This document shows positions 8,598-17,972 of a stretch of DNA of 64,000 nt, in pieces (within the stretch, counting starts at the first letter, position 1; the number at the start of each line of letters is the position of its first letter). Location: the NCBI GenBank assembly GCA_002747035.1, contig PDRZ01000023.1, positions 1 to 64,000 of the forward strand, given 5' to 3'. The DNA is from Rhodobacterales bacterium. Lineage in GTDB: Bacteria > Pseudomonadota > Alphaproteobacteria > Rhodobacterales > Rhodobacteraceae. Made by a program: the position numbers and the translations under genes. The notes under the pieces are model-generated. The model searched no databases. It was not told where the DNA came from and saw only the letters and a list, made by a program, of their open reading frames with translations.

Positions 8598-9512
8598 TCA
8601 GGATGGTTCGGGACATCTGGCCGAAGCCAGCATGCCCTTGTCCGCCGCCAGTTCACGCATCCGTTTCTGTAGCTTCTCGAACGCGCGCACCTCGATCTGG
8701 CGGATACGCTCGCGGCTGACGTCATACTGACCGCTCAGTTGTTCCAGCGTGATCGTGGTTTCGCTCAGCCGGCGTTGGGTCAGAATGTCTTTCTCGCGGT
8801 CATTCAACACCTCCATCGCCTTGGCCAACAGCTCGCGCCGCGCCTCCAACTCGTTCCTGGCCTCGTAATCACCGGCCTGATCGGCATCTTCATCCTCAAG
8901 CCAGTCCTGCCATTGCATCGTGCCTTCGCCTTCGGAGCCGACCGTAGCATTCAGAGACGCATCCCCCCCGGACAACCGGCGGTTCATGCTGATCACCTCA
9001 TCCTCGGTCACGCCAAGGTCATTGGCGATGCGGGCCACGTTTTCGGGGCGCATGTCGCCCTCTTCCAACGCGCCGATCCGGGCCTTGGCCTTGCGCAGGT
9101 TAAAGAACAGCTTCTTCTGGGCGGAGGTGGTGCCCAGTTTCACCATGGACCACGAACGCAGCACATATTCCTGAATACTGGCGCGAATCCACCACATGGC
9201 ATAGGTTGCCAAACGGAACCCTTTTTCCGGGTCAAACCGCTTCACGGCCTGCATCAGGCCCACATTCGCCTCGGAAATCACCTCGGCCTGGGGCAACCCA
9301 TAGCCGCGGTATCCCATGGCGATTTTGGCCGCCAGCCGCAGGTGCGATGTCACCATCCTGTGCGCGGCCTCGGTGTCTTCCTTTTCAACCCAGGCCTTGG
9401 CCAGCATATATTCCTCTTCCGGTTCCAAAAGCGGGAATTTGCGGATTTCCTGCATATAGCGGTTCAATCCGCCTTCCGGTGTCGGTGCCGGGAGATTTGC
9501 GTAGTTACTCAT
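8598..9512 (-). CDS. rpoH: RNA polymerase heat-shock sigma factor RpoH
   Basis: A 304-residue sigma-32 type factor. Region 2 is intact (SHLRLAAKIAMGYRGYGLPQAEVISEANVGLMQAVKRFDPEKGFRLATYAMWWIRASI around residues 57-114, each key block recognisable). The RpoH-box equivalent AQKKLFFNLR is at 131-140, and region 4 carries the helix-turn-helix LEQLSGQYDVSRERIRQIE near the C-terminus. The protein directs polymerase to heat-shock and oxidative-stress promoters. Rhodobacterales usually carry two paralogues, and I cannot tell which one this is. A candidate RpoH-type promoter precedes it, so autoregulation is plausible. Confidence 0.95.
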   Translation of the reverse strand: MSNYANLPAPTPEGGLNRYMQEIRKFPLLEPEEEYMLAKAWVEKEDTEAAHRMVTSHLRLAAKIAMGYRGYGLPQAEVISEANVGLMQAVKRFDPEKGFRLATYAMWWIRASIQEYVLRSWSMVKLGTTSAQKKLFFNLRKAKARIGALEEGDMRPENVARIANDLGVTEDEVISMNRRLSGGDASLNATVGSEGEGTMQWQDWLEDEDADQAGDYEARNELEARRELLAKAMEVLNDREKDILTQRRLSETTITLEQLSGQYDVSRERIRQIEVRAFEKLQKRMRELAADKGMLASARCPEPS

Positions 9513-9575
9513 GTCTCTTGTCCCTCCTCTGTCAGGACCGATCTTACAGACCCAATGTTTACGGGCTTAACATTG

Positions 9576-9604
9576 AGATAGGTTGGCGCTAACGGCCTTT
9601 CAAG
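9576..9604 (-). promoter_or_regulatory. Candidate RpoH-type promoter of rpoH
   Basis: On the minus strand CTTGAA (9604-9599) is separated by exactly 17 bp from CTATCT (9581-9576), which lies 64 bp before the rpoH start codon. The boxes and spacing match the CTTGAA-N17-CYTATNT type used by alphaproteobacterial RpoH. The same arrangement precedes infA at 59005. Confidence 0.45.
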
Positions 9605-9795
9605 GGCCTTGGCATGAAAACTTTCAAACGTTTCCCGCAAACCCAAAGAATTACGGGTTACGATTTAACGCAAGGTGAACCCTGACCCGTCGGATTAAAA
9701 GGCGTGTTTCTGCGCTTTCACGCACAATTCATGTGCGGCGATCCCCCCATGACCGCGCAATCAGGGGCGCGTTCAACTCCCCTTTCTGCCCCCTT

Positions 9796-10416
9796 TCATC
9801 CCTCTGCGGGGAAAAAATCTGCCGGGGTTTTCATGGCTTTCAATGCGCGCATCCTGTCCAGCCACCCCTGTAGGGCGGGGGTGGGGTCCACCCCGGCTTC
9901 GGCAATCCACTGGGTATATCCCCAGACCGCACAATCCCCGATCCCCGGGGCCTCGCCATGAAGAAACGGGGCCTGCGACAGCAGCGTTTCAAAGTTCCGA
10001 CAATCCACCGCGTAACGGCTCCGCAGCCATTCAAGCACACCTTCGGGGAAACCTTCGCCCCTGACGCGCCGCGCTTCCTTTAACTGGGGCAGGCACATCC
10101 CGATCCGGTTCGCCTCCCACATCAACAGCTCACGACCCCGCCGAAGACCCTGTGCGCTTTCTCCTCCAAGGCATTGAAACCGCTGCGCGATTTCCAGCAA
10201 TATCGCCCCGGATTGAGTGAACGGCGCGCCGTCGATCATCAACAAAGGCACTTCCGCAAAGGGACTGGCCGCCAGAAACTCTTTCGGGCGCGACGCCGGG
10301 TCGGCCCAGATATCCACCCAGACCGTGCGATGCCCGATGCCCGCCAGCGACAACGCCAATGCGATCTTGCAGGCATGACCCGAGTCAGGGTGGCCGAACA
10401 ACACCAGATCACTCAT
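9796..10416 (-). CDS. Glutathione S-transferase family protein
   Basis: A 206-residue protein with an N-terminal thioredoxin-like domain (VLFGHPDSGHACKIALALSLAGI, then FAEVPLLMIDGAPFTQSGAILLEIAQRF, where the cis-Pro after EV and the Ser after TQ fit glutathione binding) and a helical C-terminal domain from about residue 85. The family conjugates or reduces substrates with glutathione in the cytoplasm. The substrate is unknown. It lies 30 bp downstream of nothing but its own leader on the minus strand and 30 bp upstream of the rluD stop, so its promoter must be in or near the 3' end of rluD or shared with it. Confidence 0.85.
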   Translation of the reverse strand: MSDLVLFGHPDSGHACKIALALSLAGIGHRTVWVDIWADPASRPKEFLAASPFAEVPLLMIDGAPFTQSGAILLEIAQRFQCLGGESAQGLRRGRELLMWEANRIGMCLPQLKEARRVRGEGFPEGVLEWLRSRYAVDCRNFETLLSQAPFLHGEAPGIGDCAVWGYTQWIAEAGVDPTPALQGWLDRMRALKAMKTPADFFPAEG

Positions 10417-10446
10417 TTTGATCTCCCAATCTGTTATCCTGTCGGC

Positions 10447-11484
10447 CTATAATCCCGTCGGTGCCCGCAGATTTTCAATCAAATCGGTCATGTCATCCGG
10501 CACCGGAGCCTCAAACCGCATGGTTGCCCCGCTGACCGGGTGTTCAAACCCCAACACGGCGGCATGAAGCGCCTGGCGCGGAAACTCCCGCGCAGCGATC
10601 AGGCCAGCAGGGGACAGAGCCTTGGGCGACAGCTTGCGTTTGCCCCCATAGATCGGGTCGCCGATCAACGAATGGCCCGCATGGGTCATATGCACCCGGA
10701 TCTGATGGGTGCGCCCGGTTTCAAGCCAGCATTCCACGAGGCTCGCCACTGCGGGGGTGCCGAATTCTTCGACAATCCGCGCGCGGGTGACCGCGTGGCG
10801 ACCTGCGTTGAACAGCACCGCCTGACGTTGACGGTCGTGCTTGTGACGGGCCAGCCCGGTGGTGATCTTCATGATATTGCCGGGTTCGAAATTGATCCCC
10901 TTCACGCCACGCACACGCGGGTCATTGGCGTCTGGCACCCCATAGACCACAGCAAGGTAATACCGTTCGACACTGTGCTTTTCAAATTGCGCGGCAAGCC
11001 CCTGATGGGCGGCATCGGTCTTGGCGACGACCAAAAGCCCGCTGGTATCCTTGTCGATCCGGTGTACGATGCCCGGACGCGCCACGCCGCCGACACCTGA
11101 AAGACTGTCGCCACAATGATACATCAACGCGTTGACAAGCGTGCCCGACGGCGAGCCCGGAGCCGGGTGAACCACCATCCCCGCGGGCTTGTTGATGACA
11201 ATCAGGTCGTCATCCTCGAAAACCACGTCCAACGGAATGTCCTGCGGGCCGATGTGGCTGCCCTCGGCCACAGGCACCGCGATCTCGATGCGATCGCCTT
11301 CTGTGACCCTGGCCTTGGGATTGTCCACCACCGCGCCGTTGACCCGTACGGCACCTGCGGCCAGAAGTTTGACCAATCGCGACCGCGACAGTGTCGCCTC
11401 CTCTGGCACATCCCGCGAAAGCGCCTTATCAAGGCGGGCGGGCGGATCGGTCATGATCCGGAAACTGACGATAGGTTCTGCCAT
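10447..11484 (-). CDS. rluD: RluD-type 23S rRNA pseudouridine synthase
   Basis: A 345-residue enzyme that isomerises uridines in helix 69 of 23S rRNA (family knowledge). An S4 RNA-binding domain covers about residues 15-75 (ARLDKALSRDV...SRSRLVKLLAAGAVRVNG). The catalytic motif HRIDKDTSGL is at 141-150 with the catalytic Asp at 144. A TGRTHQIRVH block follows later. The start codon was set at MAEPIVSFRI with GGGAG 8 bp upstream. Its ATG overlaps the ATG of the divergent DUF6476 gene in the four bases CATG. Confidence 0.92.
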   Translation of the reverse strand: MAEPIVSFRIMTDPPARLDKALSRDVPEEATLSRSRLVKLLAAGAVRVNGAVVDNPKARVTEGDRIEIAVPVAEGSHIGPQDIPLDVVFEDDDLIVINKPAGMVVHPAPGSPSGTLVNALMYHCGDSLSGVGGVARPGIVHRIDKDTSGLLVVAKTDAAHQGLAAQFEKHSVERYYLAVVYGVPDANDPRVRGVKGINFEPGNIMKITTGLARHKHDRQRQAVLFNAGRHAVTRARIVEEFGTPAVASLVECWLETGRTHQIRVHMTHAGHSLIGDPIYGGKRKLSPKALSPAGLIAAREFPRQALHAAVLGFEHPVSGATMRFEAPVPDDMTDLIENLRAPTGL

Positions 11485-11785
11485 GGATGACACTCCCAAC
11501 CCGGTGGATGAAAAGACGCTGAAATTCCTGCGTGTGCTTGTGACGGTGCTGACCGGCACGATGATTGTGGGGGTTTTAGTGATCATCGGCCTGCTTGTCA
11601 CCCGGATTGCAGCACCTGCGCCGATGGTGCCCGCAACGCTGACCCTTCCCAATGGCACGGTTCCCACCGCTTATACCCAGACCGCCGATTGGGTCGCGGT
11701 GGTATCCGACGACAACCGTATCCTGATCTTCAACCGCCTGACCGGTGCGTTGATCCAGGAGATTGACGTCAAAACCGCACCGTAA
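11483..11785 (+). CDS. DUF6476 family single-pass membrane protein
   Basis: A 100-residue protein. After an acidic N-terminus (MDDTPNPVDEKTLKFLR) a strongly hydrophobic helix runs from about residue 17 to 40, and the C-terminal part is a small beta-rich domain. It resembles a Rhodobacterales-specific family of unknown function. The ATG shares CATG with the rluD start codon on the other strand, so its leader lies wholly inside rluD. No strong ribosome binding site precedes it, which leaves open a longer start at MIRKLTIGSAM 33 bp upstream. Confidence 0.7.
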   Translation: MDDTPNPVDEKTLKFLRVLVTVLTGTMIVGVLVIIGLLVTRIAAPAPMVPATLTLPNGTVPTAYTQTADWVAVVSDDNRILIFNRLTGALIQEIDVKTAP

Positions 11786-11813
11786 CGCCAAGGCCTGTCA
11801 CCCCGTGACCGTG

Positions 11814-11861
11814 TGCCCCCTTTGGGGCGCACCGCGTGCCGCGAGCGGGGGCGGTTGCCCG
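11814..11861. repeat. GC-rich intergenic repeat, copy 2
   Basis: This carries GGGGCGCACCGCGTGCCGCG followed by AGCGGGGG and CGGTTGCC, closely matching the element at 1927-1968. It again begins with a C-run/G-run mini-hairpin and lies just after a small protein gene. It sits in the untranslated stretch before ttcA. Confidence 0.5.
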
Positions 11862-11992
11862 GACAGGCGCAACGCGCGAGGATCGCATTTCAATGCGACC
11901 GCAGTAGGCGGGAGGGGAGCGGGAGGGCCCAGTTCCCCAGATCTCCACCGCCCCCTCTTTCCAATTCCCGTGCGGGATGGCATAGCGGGGCC

Positions 11993-12859
11993 ATGCTGGA
12001 TCACGACGACATTCACCCCCTGTTTCACGGTGCGCCCAAAACCACCGAATTCAAGAAGCTGCGCAAACGGCTGGTTCAAAACGTGCGCGAAGCGGTGGAC
12101 CAATACGGCATGGTCGAACCCGGAGCGCGCTGGCTTGTCTGCCTGTCCGGGGGCAAGGACAGCTATACACTGCTGGCCGTCCTGCACGAATTGAAATGGC
12201 GCGGGCTTTTGCCTGTGGATCTGCTGGCCTGTAATCTGGACCAGGGGCAACCGGGCTTTCCCGCCACGGTCCTGCCCGGTTTTCTCGAAAAAATGGGTGT
12301 CGATCACCGGATCGAATATGAAGACACCTACTCCATTGTCATGGACAAGGTGCCCGCCGGGCGCACCTTCTGCGCGCTCTGTTCCCGCCTCAGGCGCGGC
12401 AACCTCTACCGGATCGCGCGGGAAGAAGGGTGTTCCGCCGTTGTGCTGGGCCATCACCGCGACGACATTCTTGAAACCTTTTTCATGAACCTCTTTCACG
12501 GCGGTCGTCTGGCGACCATGCCGCCCAAGCTGGTGAACGAAGAAGGCGACCTTTTCGTCTATCGCCCCCTCGCCCATGTCGCCGAGGCGGATTGCGAAAA
12601 GTTTGCAACCGCGATGCAATACCCGATCATCCCCTGCGATCTCTGCGGGTCCCAGGACGGGTTGCAGCGCCAACAGGTCAAACAGATTCTGGACGGCTGG
12701 GAGAAAAACAGCCCCGGTCGGCGTCAGGTTATGTTCCGGGCCTTGATGAATGCCCGGCCCAGCCATCTTCTTGACCCGAAACTCTTTGATTTTTCGGGGC
12801 TTGAGCGGAGATCGGTAAAATTTGAGGAAAATTCCGACAGCGCGCCGCGGTTGCGTTAA
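11993..12859 (+). CDS. ttcA: tRNA 2-thiocytidine(32) synthetase TtcA
   Basis: A 288-residue enzyme that thiolates cytidine 32 of tRNA. The PP-loop SGGKDS is at residues 52-57. The cysteine pairs CALC (127-130) and CDLC (215-218) would hold the catalytic iron-sulfur cluster, and the [18 protein letters not shown] block follows the PP-loop family. The start at [10 protein letters not shown] gives the normal family length; upstream in-frame sequence passes through a repeat element and is not coding. It is followed 66 bp later by the GGDEF/EAL gene. Confidence 0.93.
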   Translation: MLDHDDIHPLFHGAPKTTEFKKLRKRLVQNVREAVDQYGMVEPGARWLVCLSGGKDSYTLLAVLHELKWRGLLPVDLLACNLDQGQPGFPATVLPGFLEKMGVDHRIEYEDTYSIVMDKVPAGRTFCALCSRLRRGNLYRIAREEGCSAVVLGHHRDDILETFFMNLFHGGRLATMPPKLVNEEGDLFVYRPLAHVAEADCEKFATAMQYPIIPCDLCGSQDGLQRQQVKQILDGWEKNSPGRRQVMFRALMNARPSHLLDPKLFDFSGLERRSVKFEENSDSAPRLR

Positions 12860-12925
12860 ACCCCTGTTGAGGATGGGGCCCTAGCCTTGCTGTGTATTTG
12901 GCAAGACTGCTCAGGGGGCACCGCA

Positions 12926-14485
12926 ATGAGGCCGCAACAAAAATCTGTGTTGATCACCCTGCAAAAGGAGCTGCAGCGGATCCTGTTCGGTCCACAGGTT
13001 CTGGCGTTCCTGCCCGCTCTCGTCCTGGCCGCGTACTGGACTGCGGGTGAAGTGGCTTTGCTGGTCGTCGCCATTGGTGTCCCCTTTCTGGCCCTGCTCG
13101 CGGGCGGTTTTCAGGAACGCCTGCAAACCGACTCCGCCTCCCTAGATGCCGTCACAAATCTTCCCCTGCGCAACAGCCTGGAATCCCGGATCAATGAACG
13201 GCTTGCCAAGTCGACCACCGGAACAGATGCCAGCGCGGCCCAGGCCATTTGTTTTATCGTTGAAATAGAAGAGTTTGCACGCTTTCGCGAGCGTCACAGC
13301 CCAAGCGAGGCGGACACCATCCTCCAGCGGATTGCGGAGCGGCTTGAAACCGCTCTGCGCGATGGCGACCTGCTGACCCGCCTGGGCGCGGCACAGTTTG
13401 GAATTTGTCTGGGCACGATAAATCGGCTGGACCTTGAAACCGGGGTTCAGGTGGCCTCGCGGCTTCAGGCGGCTGTCGAAGATCCGCTTTCGATCAATGG
13501 ACAGGCGGTGTATTTCAACTGTTCCGTTGGCTTCTGCCTGGCATCACGCAGCCCGCGCAAGGTGGGCGAGGCGCTGATCGACAATGCCATTATCGCCTTG
13601 GGCGAAGCCCTGCGCAACGGCCCTTCCGCGATCCGCTCTTATTCCATCGAAATGGGGGAACAAAAGCAAAAGCGCGACACGATGCGCAGCGATTCCGTCA
13701 CCGCTCTGGAACGTGGCGAAATCATCCCGTGGTTCCAACCCCAGGTGTCAACCGATACCGGCGAAGTCACTGGGTTCGAGGCGCTGGCCCGCTGGTTCCA
13801 CCCCGAGAAAGGCATCATCCCCCCCGGCGATTTCCTGCCTGCCCTGGAAGAGGCGGGCCAAATGCAACGGCTGGGCGAAGCGATGCGCCTTCAGGCCCTG
13901 ACAGCGCTCTGCGCGTGGGATGCCGCTGGTCTGAATGTGCCCTGCGTCGCGGTGAACTTCACCGGAGAAGAGTTGCGCGATCCGCGGCTCACCGAGAAGA
14001 TTCGCTGGGATCTGGACCGTTTCGATCTGGACCCGAGCAGGTTGACCGTCGAAGTTCTCGAAACCGTCATCGCCGGGGCCCCCGAAGACACCGCAGCCCG
14101 CAATCTCGCCAAACTGTCGGAAATGGGGTGCCGTATTGATCTGGATGATTTTGGCACGGGCCATGCGTCGATCACCGCCATTCGGCAGTTCACCGTCAAC
14201 CGGCTCAAGATCGACCGCAGTTTTGTCAGCCATGTGGACACAGATGCCGAACAACAACGCATGGTGTCCGCTATCCTGACCATGGCCGAACGACTGGGGC
14301 TGGAAACGCTGGGCGAAGGTGTTGAAAACTCGGGCGAACACAACATGCTGGCACAATTGGGCTGTGGTCATGTGCAAGGGTTCGGCATCGCCCGCCCAAT
14401 GCCGTTCGATCAAACCATCGACTGGATTCGGGGGCATCGCGCCAAGGTCGGCAAACTGCCCCATATCGGGCGCAAATCCGGCTGA
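12926..14485 (+). CDS. Membrane-associated GGDEF/EAL protein, GGDEF half degenerate
   Basis: A 519-residue protein with two N-terminal hydrophobic segments (about residues 25-62). A GGDEF-like domain (70-245) follows, whose signature is replaced by GAAQF at 154-158 and is therefore not expected to make cyclic di-GMP. The EAL domain (about 255-505) keeps its key residues: EAL at 285-287, N344, DD at 407-408, K428 and E464. It is probably a cyclic di-GMP phosphodiesterase. The start MRPQQKS is preceded by CAGGGGG. It lies between ttcA and yidC in the same orientation. Confidence 0.87.
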   Translation: MRPQQKSVLITLQKELQRILFGPQVLAFLPALVLAAYWTAGEVALLVVAIGVPFLALLAGGFQERLQTDSASLDAVTNLPLRNSLESRINERLAKSTTGTDASAAQAICFIVEIEEFARFRERHSPSEADTILQRIAERLETALRDGDLLTRLGAAQFGICLGTINRLDLETGVQVASRLQAAVEDPLSINGQAVYFNCSVGFCLASRSPRKVGEALIDNAIIALGEALRNGPSAIRSYSIEMGEQKQKRDTMRSDSVTALERGEIIPWFQPQVSTDTGEVTGFEALARWFHPEKGIIPPGDFLPALEEAGQMQRLGEAMRLQALTALCAWDAAGLNVPCVAVNFTGEELRDPRLTEKIRWDLDRFDLDPSRLTVEVLETVIAGAPEDTAARNLAKLSEMGCRIDLDDFGTGHASITAIRQFTVNRLKIDRSFVSHVDTDAEQQRMVSAILTMAERLGLETLGEGVENSGEHNMLAQLGCGHVQGFGIARPMPFDQTIDWIRGHRAKVGKLPHIGRKSG

Positions 14486-14684
14486 CCCCGGGGTGATCCC
14501 GCGTCCTGCCCAACGTCGAACCCGGTGCGAATTGCTCTCCAGAAGGCCCAATTCCGCGAAACCGGGACCTTTTCCCCGGCTCAGAAACCGCGCAATCCGG
14601 GTGATTAAACCAATAACCGCTTGACCTTTGGGGCTTTGGGCTGTTGAACCGGCACCACTTTCCAACGACGATATGGGCCCTTTG

Positions 14685-16499
14685 ATGGACGATCAGAACA
14701 AGAACCTCATCCTTGCCGTTGCACTTAGCATGGTTGTTATCATCGGATGGTCACTGATGTTCCCGCCGCCCGAGGTGCCGGTTGAAACCGCCGCAGGCGA
14801 TGCGGCCCGGATGACCCCGCAGGCCACAGCGCCCGTTGCGGTTCCGGCGGCGACAGCTTCGGCCACACCCGAAACGACCGCGGCGCAAACTGCGGTCGGC
14901 ACAACGCTGGCCGACGCCCCCCGGGTATCGATCGACACGGAGTCCGTCACCGGCTCGATCTCGCTTCTGGGCGGACGCATCGATCAATTGTCGCTCAAGG
15001 GCTACAAGGAAACCCTGAAAGAGGGCAGCGATATCGTCACGTTGCTCGCTCCGGTTGGCGAGGAAAACGCCTATTACGCTCTTTACGGCTGGGCCCCCGG
15101 CGCGGGTCTGTCGCCTGAACAGGTCCCCGGCGCGAATACGCTCTGGACCCAGACCGGCGGTGACACACTGACCCCCGAAAGCCCGGTTCAGCTTAGCTGG
15201 AACAACGGCGCGGGCCTGACCTTTACCCGCACCCTTGCGGTGGATGATCAATTCATGTTCACCGTCACCCAGGGCGTGCAAAACACCGGCGCAGCCAGCG
15301 TTTCCCTGGCCCCTTACGGCATCCTGGCCCGCCATGGTGAACCACAGGACATGAAAAACTTTTTCATCCTGCACGAGGGTGCAATCGCCATGTCCGATGG
15401 CGAATTGTCCGAGGTGGATTACAGCGACATGGCCGACTATGCCGTAGATCCCGGCGAAGCGGCGCAGGCCGAAGTCACCCGGGTCGAAAAAAGCGGCTGG
15501 ATCGGCTTCACCGATCACTACTGGATGACCACCCTGATCCCCGATGCCGGGGCGTTCAAATCGGTCCTGAAATACGACGCAAAACGCAACATCTATCAAA
15601 CCGAAGCGGTCCAGGCGACCCAGACGCTTGCCCCCGGCGCTTCAATCGCCATCCAAAGCCGCCTGTTCGCAGGGGCCAAGGAATGGGAAACGATCCGCAC
15701 CTACCAGAACGACAATGGCGTGGAAAAATTCCTCGATTCCATCGACTGGGGCTGGTTCTTCTTCATCACCAAGCCGATGTTCGCGCTGTTGCACAAGCTG
15801 AACCAGCTGATCGGCAACATGGGCTGGGCGATCATTGGCCTGACCATCATCATCAAGGGCATCCTGTTCCCGCTGGCTTACAAATCCTACGCCTCCATGG
15901 CCAAGATGAAAGAGCTTCAGCCGCAGATGGAAAAGATCAAGGAGGCCGCCGGGGACGACCGCCAGAAGGTCCAGCAGGAGATGATGGCGCTTTACAAGAA
16001 GGAAAAGGTCAACCCGGCCTCCGGCTGTCTGCCCATCTTGTTGCAAATCCCGATCTTCTTCTCGCTTTACAAGGTGATCTTCGTCACGCTCGAACTGCGT
16101 CATGCGCCCTGGATCGGCTGGATCACCGACCTCTCGGCCCCGGATCCGTCCTCGATTCTGAACCTGTTTGGTCTTCTCCCCTTTACCGCCCCCGAACCAG
16201 GCAGCATCCTGGCCCTGATCAGCCTGGGCGTGCTGCCGATCATCCTCGGCATTTCCATGTGGCTGCAACAGAAACTGAACCCCGCGCCCACCGATCCGGT
16301 GCAGCAAACCATCTTTGCCTGGATGCCGTGGGTCTTCATGTTCATGCTGGGCGGGTTTGCCAGCGGTCTGGTTATCTACTGGATCGCCAACAACGTGATC
16401 ACCTTTACGCAACAGTACCTGATCATGCGCAGCCATGGCTATAAACCCGATGTATTTGGCAATATCCGGTCCAGTCTGGCTCGTAAAAAGGCGGACTGA
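14685..16499 (+). CDS. yidC: Membrane protein insertase YidC
   Basis: A 604-residue inner-membrane insertase working with or without SecYEG. The N-terminal anchor is at residues 6-26 (NLILAVALSMVVIIGWSLMF), then a Pro/Ala/Thr-rich linker, a periplasmic beta-domain (about 85-350) and the conserved C-terminal five-helix core. The core includes NMGWAIIGLTIIIKGILFPL, the coiled segment KMKELQPQMEKIKE, and NPASGCLPILLQIPIFFSLYKV. The start could be 12 bp earlier at MGPLMDD. Unlike many bacteria, rnpA and rpmH are not directly upstream. It overlaps the MOSC gene by one base (TGATG). Confidence 0.96.
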   Translation: MDDQNKNLILAVALSMVVIIGWSLMFPPPEVPVETAAGDAARMTPQATAPVAVPAATASATPETTAAQTAVGTTLADAPRVSIDTESVTGSISLLGGRIDQLSLKGYKETLKEGSDIVTLLAPVGEENAYYALYGWAPGAGLSPEQVPGANTLWTQTGGDTLTPESPVQLSWNNGAGLTFTRTLAVDDQFMFTVTQGVQNTGAASVSLAPYGILARHGEPQDMKNFFILHEGAIAMSDGELSEVDYSDMADYAVDPGEAAQAEVTRVEKSGWIGFTDHYWMTTLIPDAGAFKSVLKYDAKRNIYQTEAVQATQTLAPGASIAIQSRLFAGAKEWETIRTYQNDNGVEKFLDSIDWGWFFFITKPMFALLHKLNQLIGNMGWAIIGLTIIIKGILFPLAYKSYASMAKMKELQPQMEKIKEAAGDDRQKVQQEMMALYKKEKVNPASGCLPILLQIPIFFSLYKVIFVTLELRHAPWIGWITDLSAPDPSSILNLFGLLPFTAPEPGSILALISLGVLPIILGISMWLQQKLNPAPTDPVQQTIFAWMPWVFMFMLGGFASGLVIYWIANNVITFTQQYLIMRSHGYKPDVFGNIRSSLARKKAD

Positions 16500-17254
16500 T
16501 GGGGCGGATTGCCCAAATCTGGCGCCACCCGATCAAGGCGCATGGGCGCGAAGCAATCGTCAACGCGCGGCTCGAAAAGGGCCGCGCGTTACCGTTTGAC
16601 CGCCAGTGGGCGATTGCCCATGCGGGGGCGGTTCTGCGCAATGCGCCCGATGGCTGGCATCCCTGCACCAACTTTTCCCGTGGCGCGTCCAGCCCGTTGT
16701 TACAGGCGATCACCTCAAGCTTCGATGTGGCGACCAACACGCTCACCCTGACCCACCCGATGAAACCGGGGATCACCGTGAACCCGGATCTGGAACAGGA
16801 CCAGGCGCGGCTGATCGACTGGGTCACCGGTTTCACCCCCTCGGGCCGTCCCGCGCCCGTGTCGGTGATCAAGGCACCGAATGCCATGACCGACAGCCAG
16901 ACCGTGTCGCTCTCCCTGCTCAATCTGGCCAGCAACGACGCCGTGGCCGACCGGCTGGGACAAGAGATTTCGCCCCTGCGCTGGCGCTCGAACCTGCTGG
17001 TGGCCGGGCTGGCCCCGTGGGAAGAACGCGGCTGGGTGGGCAAGGATATCCGCATCGGCACGGCCAGGTTCCATATCCGCAAGGAAATCACCCGCTGCCG
17101 TATGACCGAAGCCAACCCCGACACCGGCATCCGTGATGCCAACACGCTGGCCGCGCTGCGCGACGGCTGGGGGATTCAGGAAATGAGCGTCCACGCCGTT
17201 GTCACCCAATCGGGCGATATCGCGGTGGATGATGAGATCGAGGTGCTGACCTGA
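16499..17254 (+). CDS. MOSC domain-containing protein
   Basis: A 251-residue protein with an N-terminal beta-barrel-like MOSC region (MGRIAQIWRHPIKAHGREAI) and the late cysteine block ITRCRMTEANPDTG, typical of MOSC proteins that bind molybdenum cofactor or act as sulfur carriers. Its ATG overlaps the yidC stop and its own stop overlaps the yihA start, so the three genes are translationally coupled. Substrate and partner are unknown. Confidence 0.88.
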   Translation: MGRIAQIWRHPIKAHGREAIVNARLEKGRALPFDRQWAIAHAGAVLRNAPDGWHPCTNFSRGASSPLLQAITSSFDVATNTLTLTHPMKPGITVNPDLEQDQARLIDWVTGFTPSGRPAPVSVIKAPNAMTDSQTVSLSLLNLASNDAVADRLGQEISPLRWRSNLLVAGLAPWEERGWVGKDIRIGTARFHIRKEITRCRMTEANPDTGIRDANTLAALRDGWGIQEMSVHAVVTQSGDIAVDDEIEVLT

Positions 17255-17904
17255 TGCAAATGCCCTTTCCTCTGGCCGAAGAGCCGGACGAGTTGATGAC
17301 CGAAAAAGGGCGCAAGCTTTTTGCCGGTGACACCGATTTCCTGAAAGGTGTTGTGGCCATGTCCGGCCTGCCACCTTCGGACCGGATCGAAGTATGCTTT
17401 GCCGGGCGCTCCAATGTCGGCAAATCCACGTTGATCAATGCGCTGACCGGACGTACCCGGCTGGCGCGGGCGTCCAACACACCCGGACGTACGCAAGAGA
17501 TCAACTTTTTCACCGTGGGGGCCGATCACTACGTGGTTGACCTGCCCGGCTATGGTTTTGCCAACGCCCCTGTGGCGGTGGTCGAAAAATGGCAGCGGTT
17601 GCTGAAACAATACCTGTCGGGCCGTCAATCCCTGCGCCGTGCCTTCGTGCTGATCGATTCGCGCCACGGGGTGAAAGCGGTGGACGAAGAAATCATGTCC
17701 CTTCTGGACAGTTCCGCCGTGACCTTTCAGGTGGTGATGACCAAGGCCGACAAGGTCAAGGAAAAGGACCGTCAAAAAGTGTTGGACCAGGTGCGTGGCA
17801 AGCTGGCCAAACACCCGGCAGCGTTTCCCGAAATGATCCTGACCTCGTCGGAAAAGGGTCTGGGCATCCCCACCCTGCGCGCTGTGATTGCCGGATTGGT
17901 TTAG
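17254..17904 (+). CDS. yihA: Ribosome biogenesis GTPase YihA/YsxC (EngB)
   Basis: A 216-residue TRAFAC GTPase needed for large ribosomal subunit assembly. The G1 motif GRSNVGKS is at residues 51-58, a G2 threonine region at 74-80 (SNTPGRT), G3 DLPGYG at 96-101 and G4 TKAD near residue 160. Length is normal. It is the last gene of the yidC operon here; argB, which often follows in Rhodobacterales, is absent, and the next gene is convergent. Confidence 0.95.
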   Translation: MQMPFPLAEEPDELMTEKGRKLFAGDTDFLKGVVAMSGLPPSDRIEVCFAGRSNVGKSTLINALTGRTRLARASNTPGRTQEINFFTVGADHYVVDLPGYGFANAPVAVVEKWQRLLKQYLSGRQSLRRAFVLIDSRHGVKAVDEEIMSLLDSSAVTFQVVMTKADKVKEKDRQKVLDQVRGKLAKHPAAFPEMILTSSEKGLGIPTLRAVIAGLV

Positions 17905-17972
17905 GTTTAGGCCCGGAACAGAGCTTCGCGACCGGGTTTGAAAGCGCGCCTCCTCCCCCGTTGCGCCCCGCC

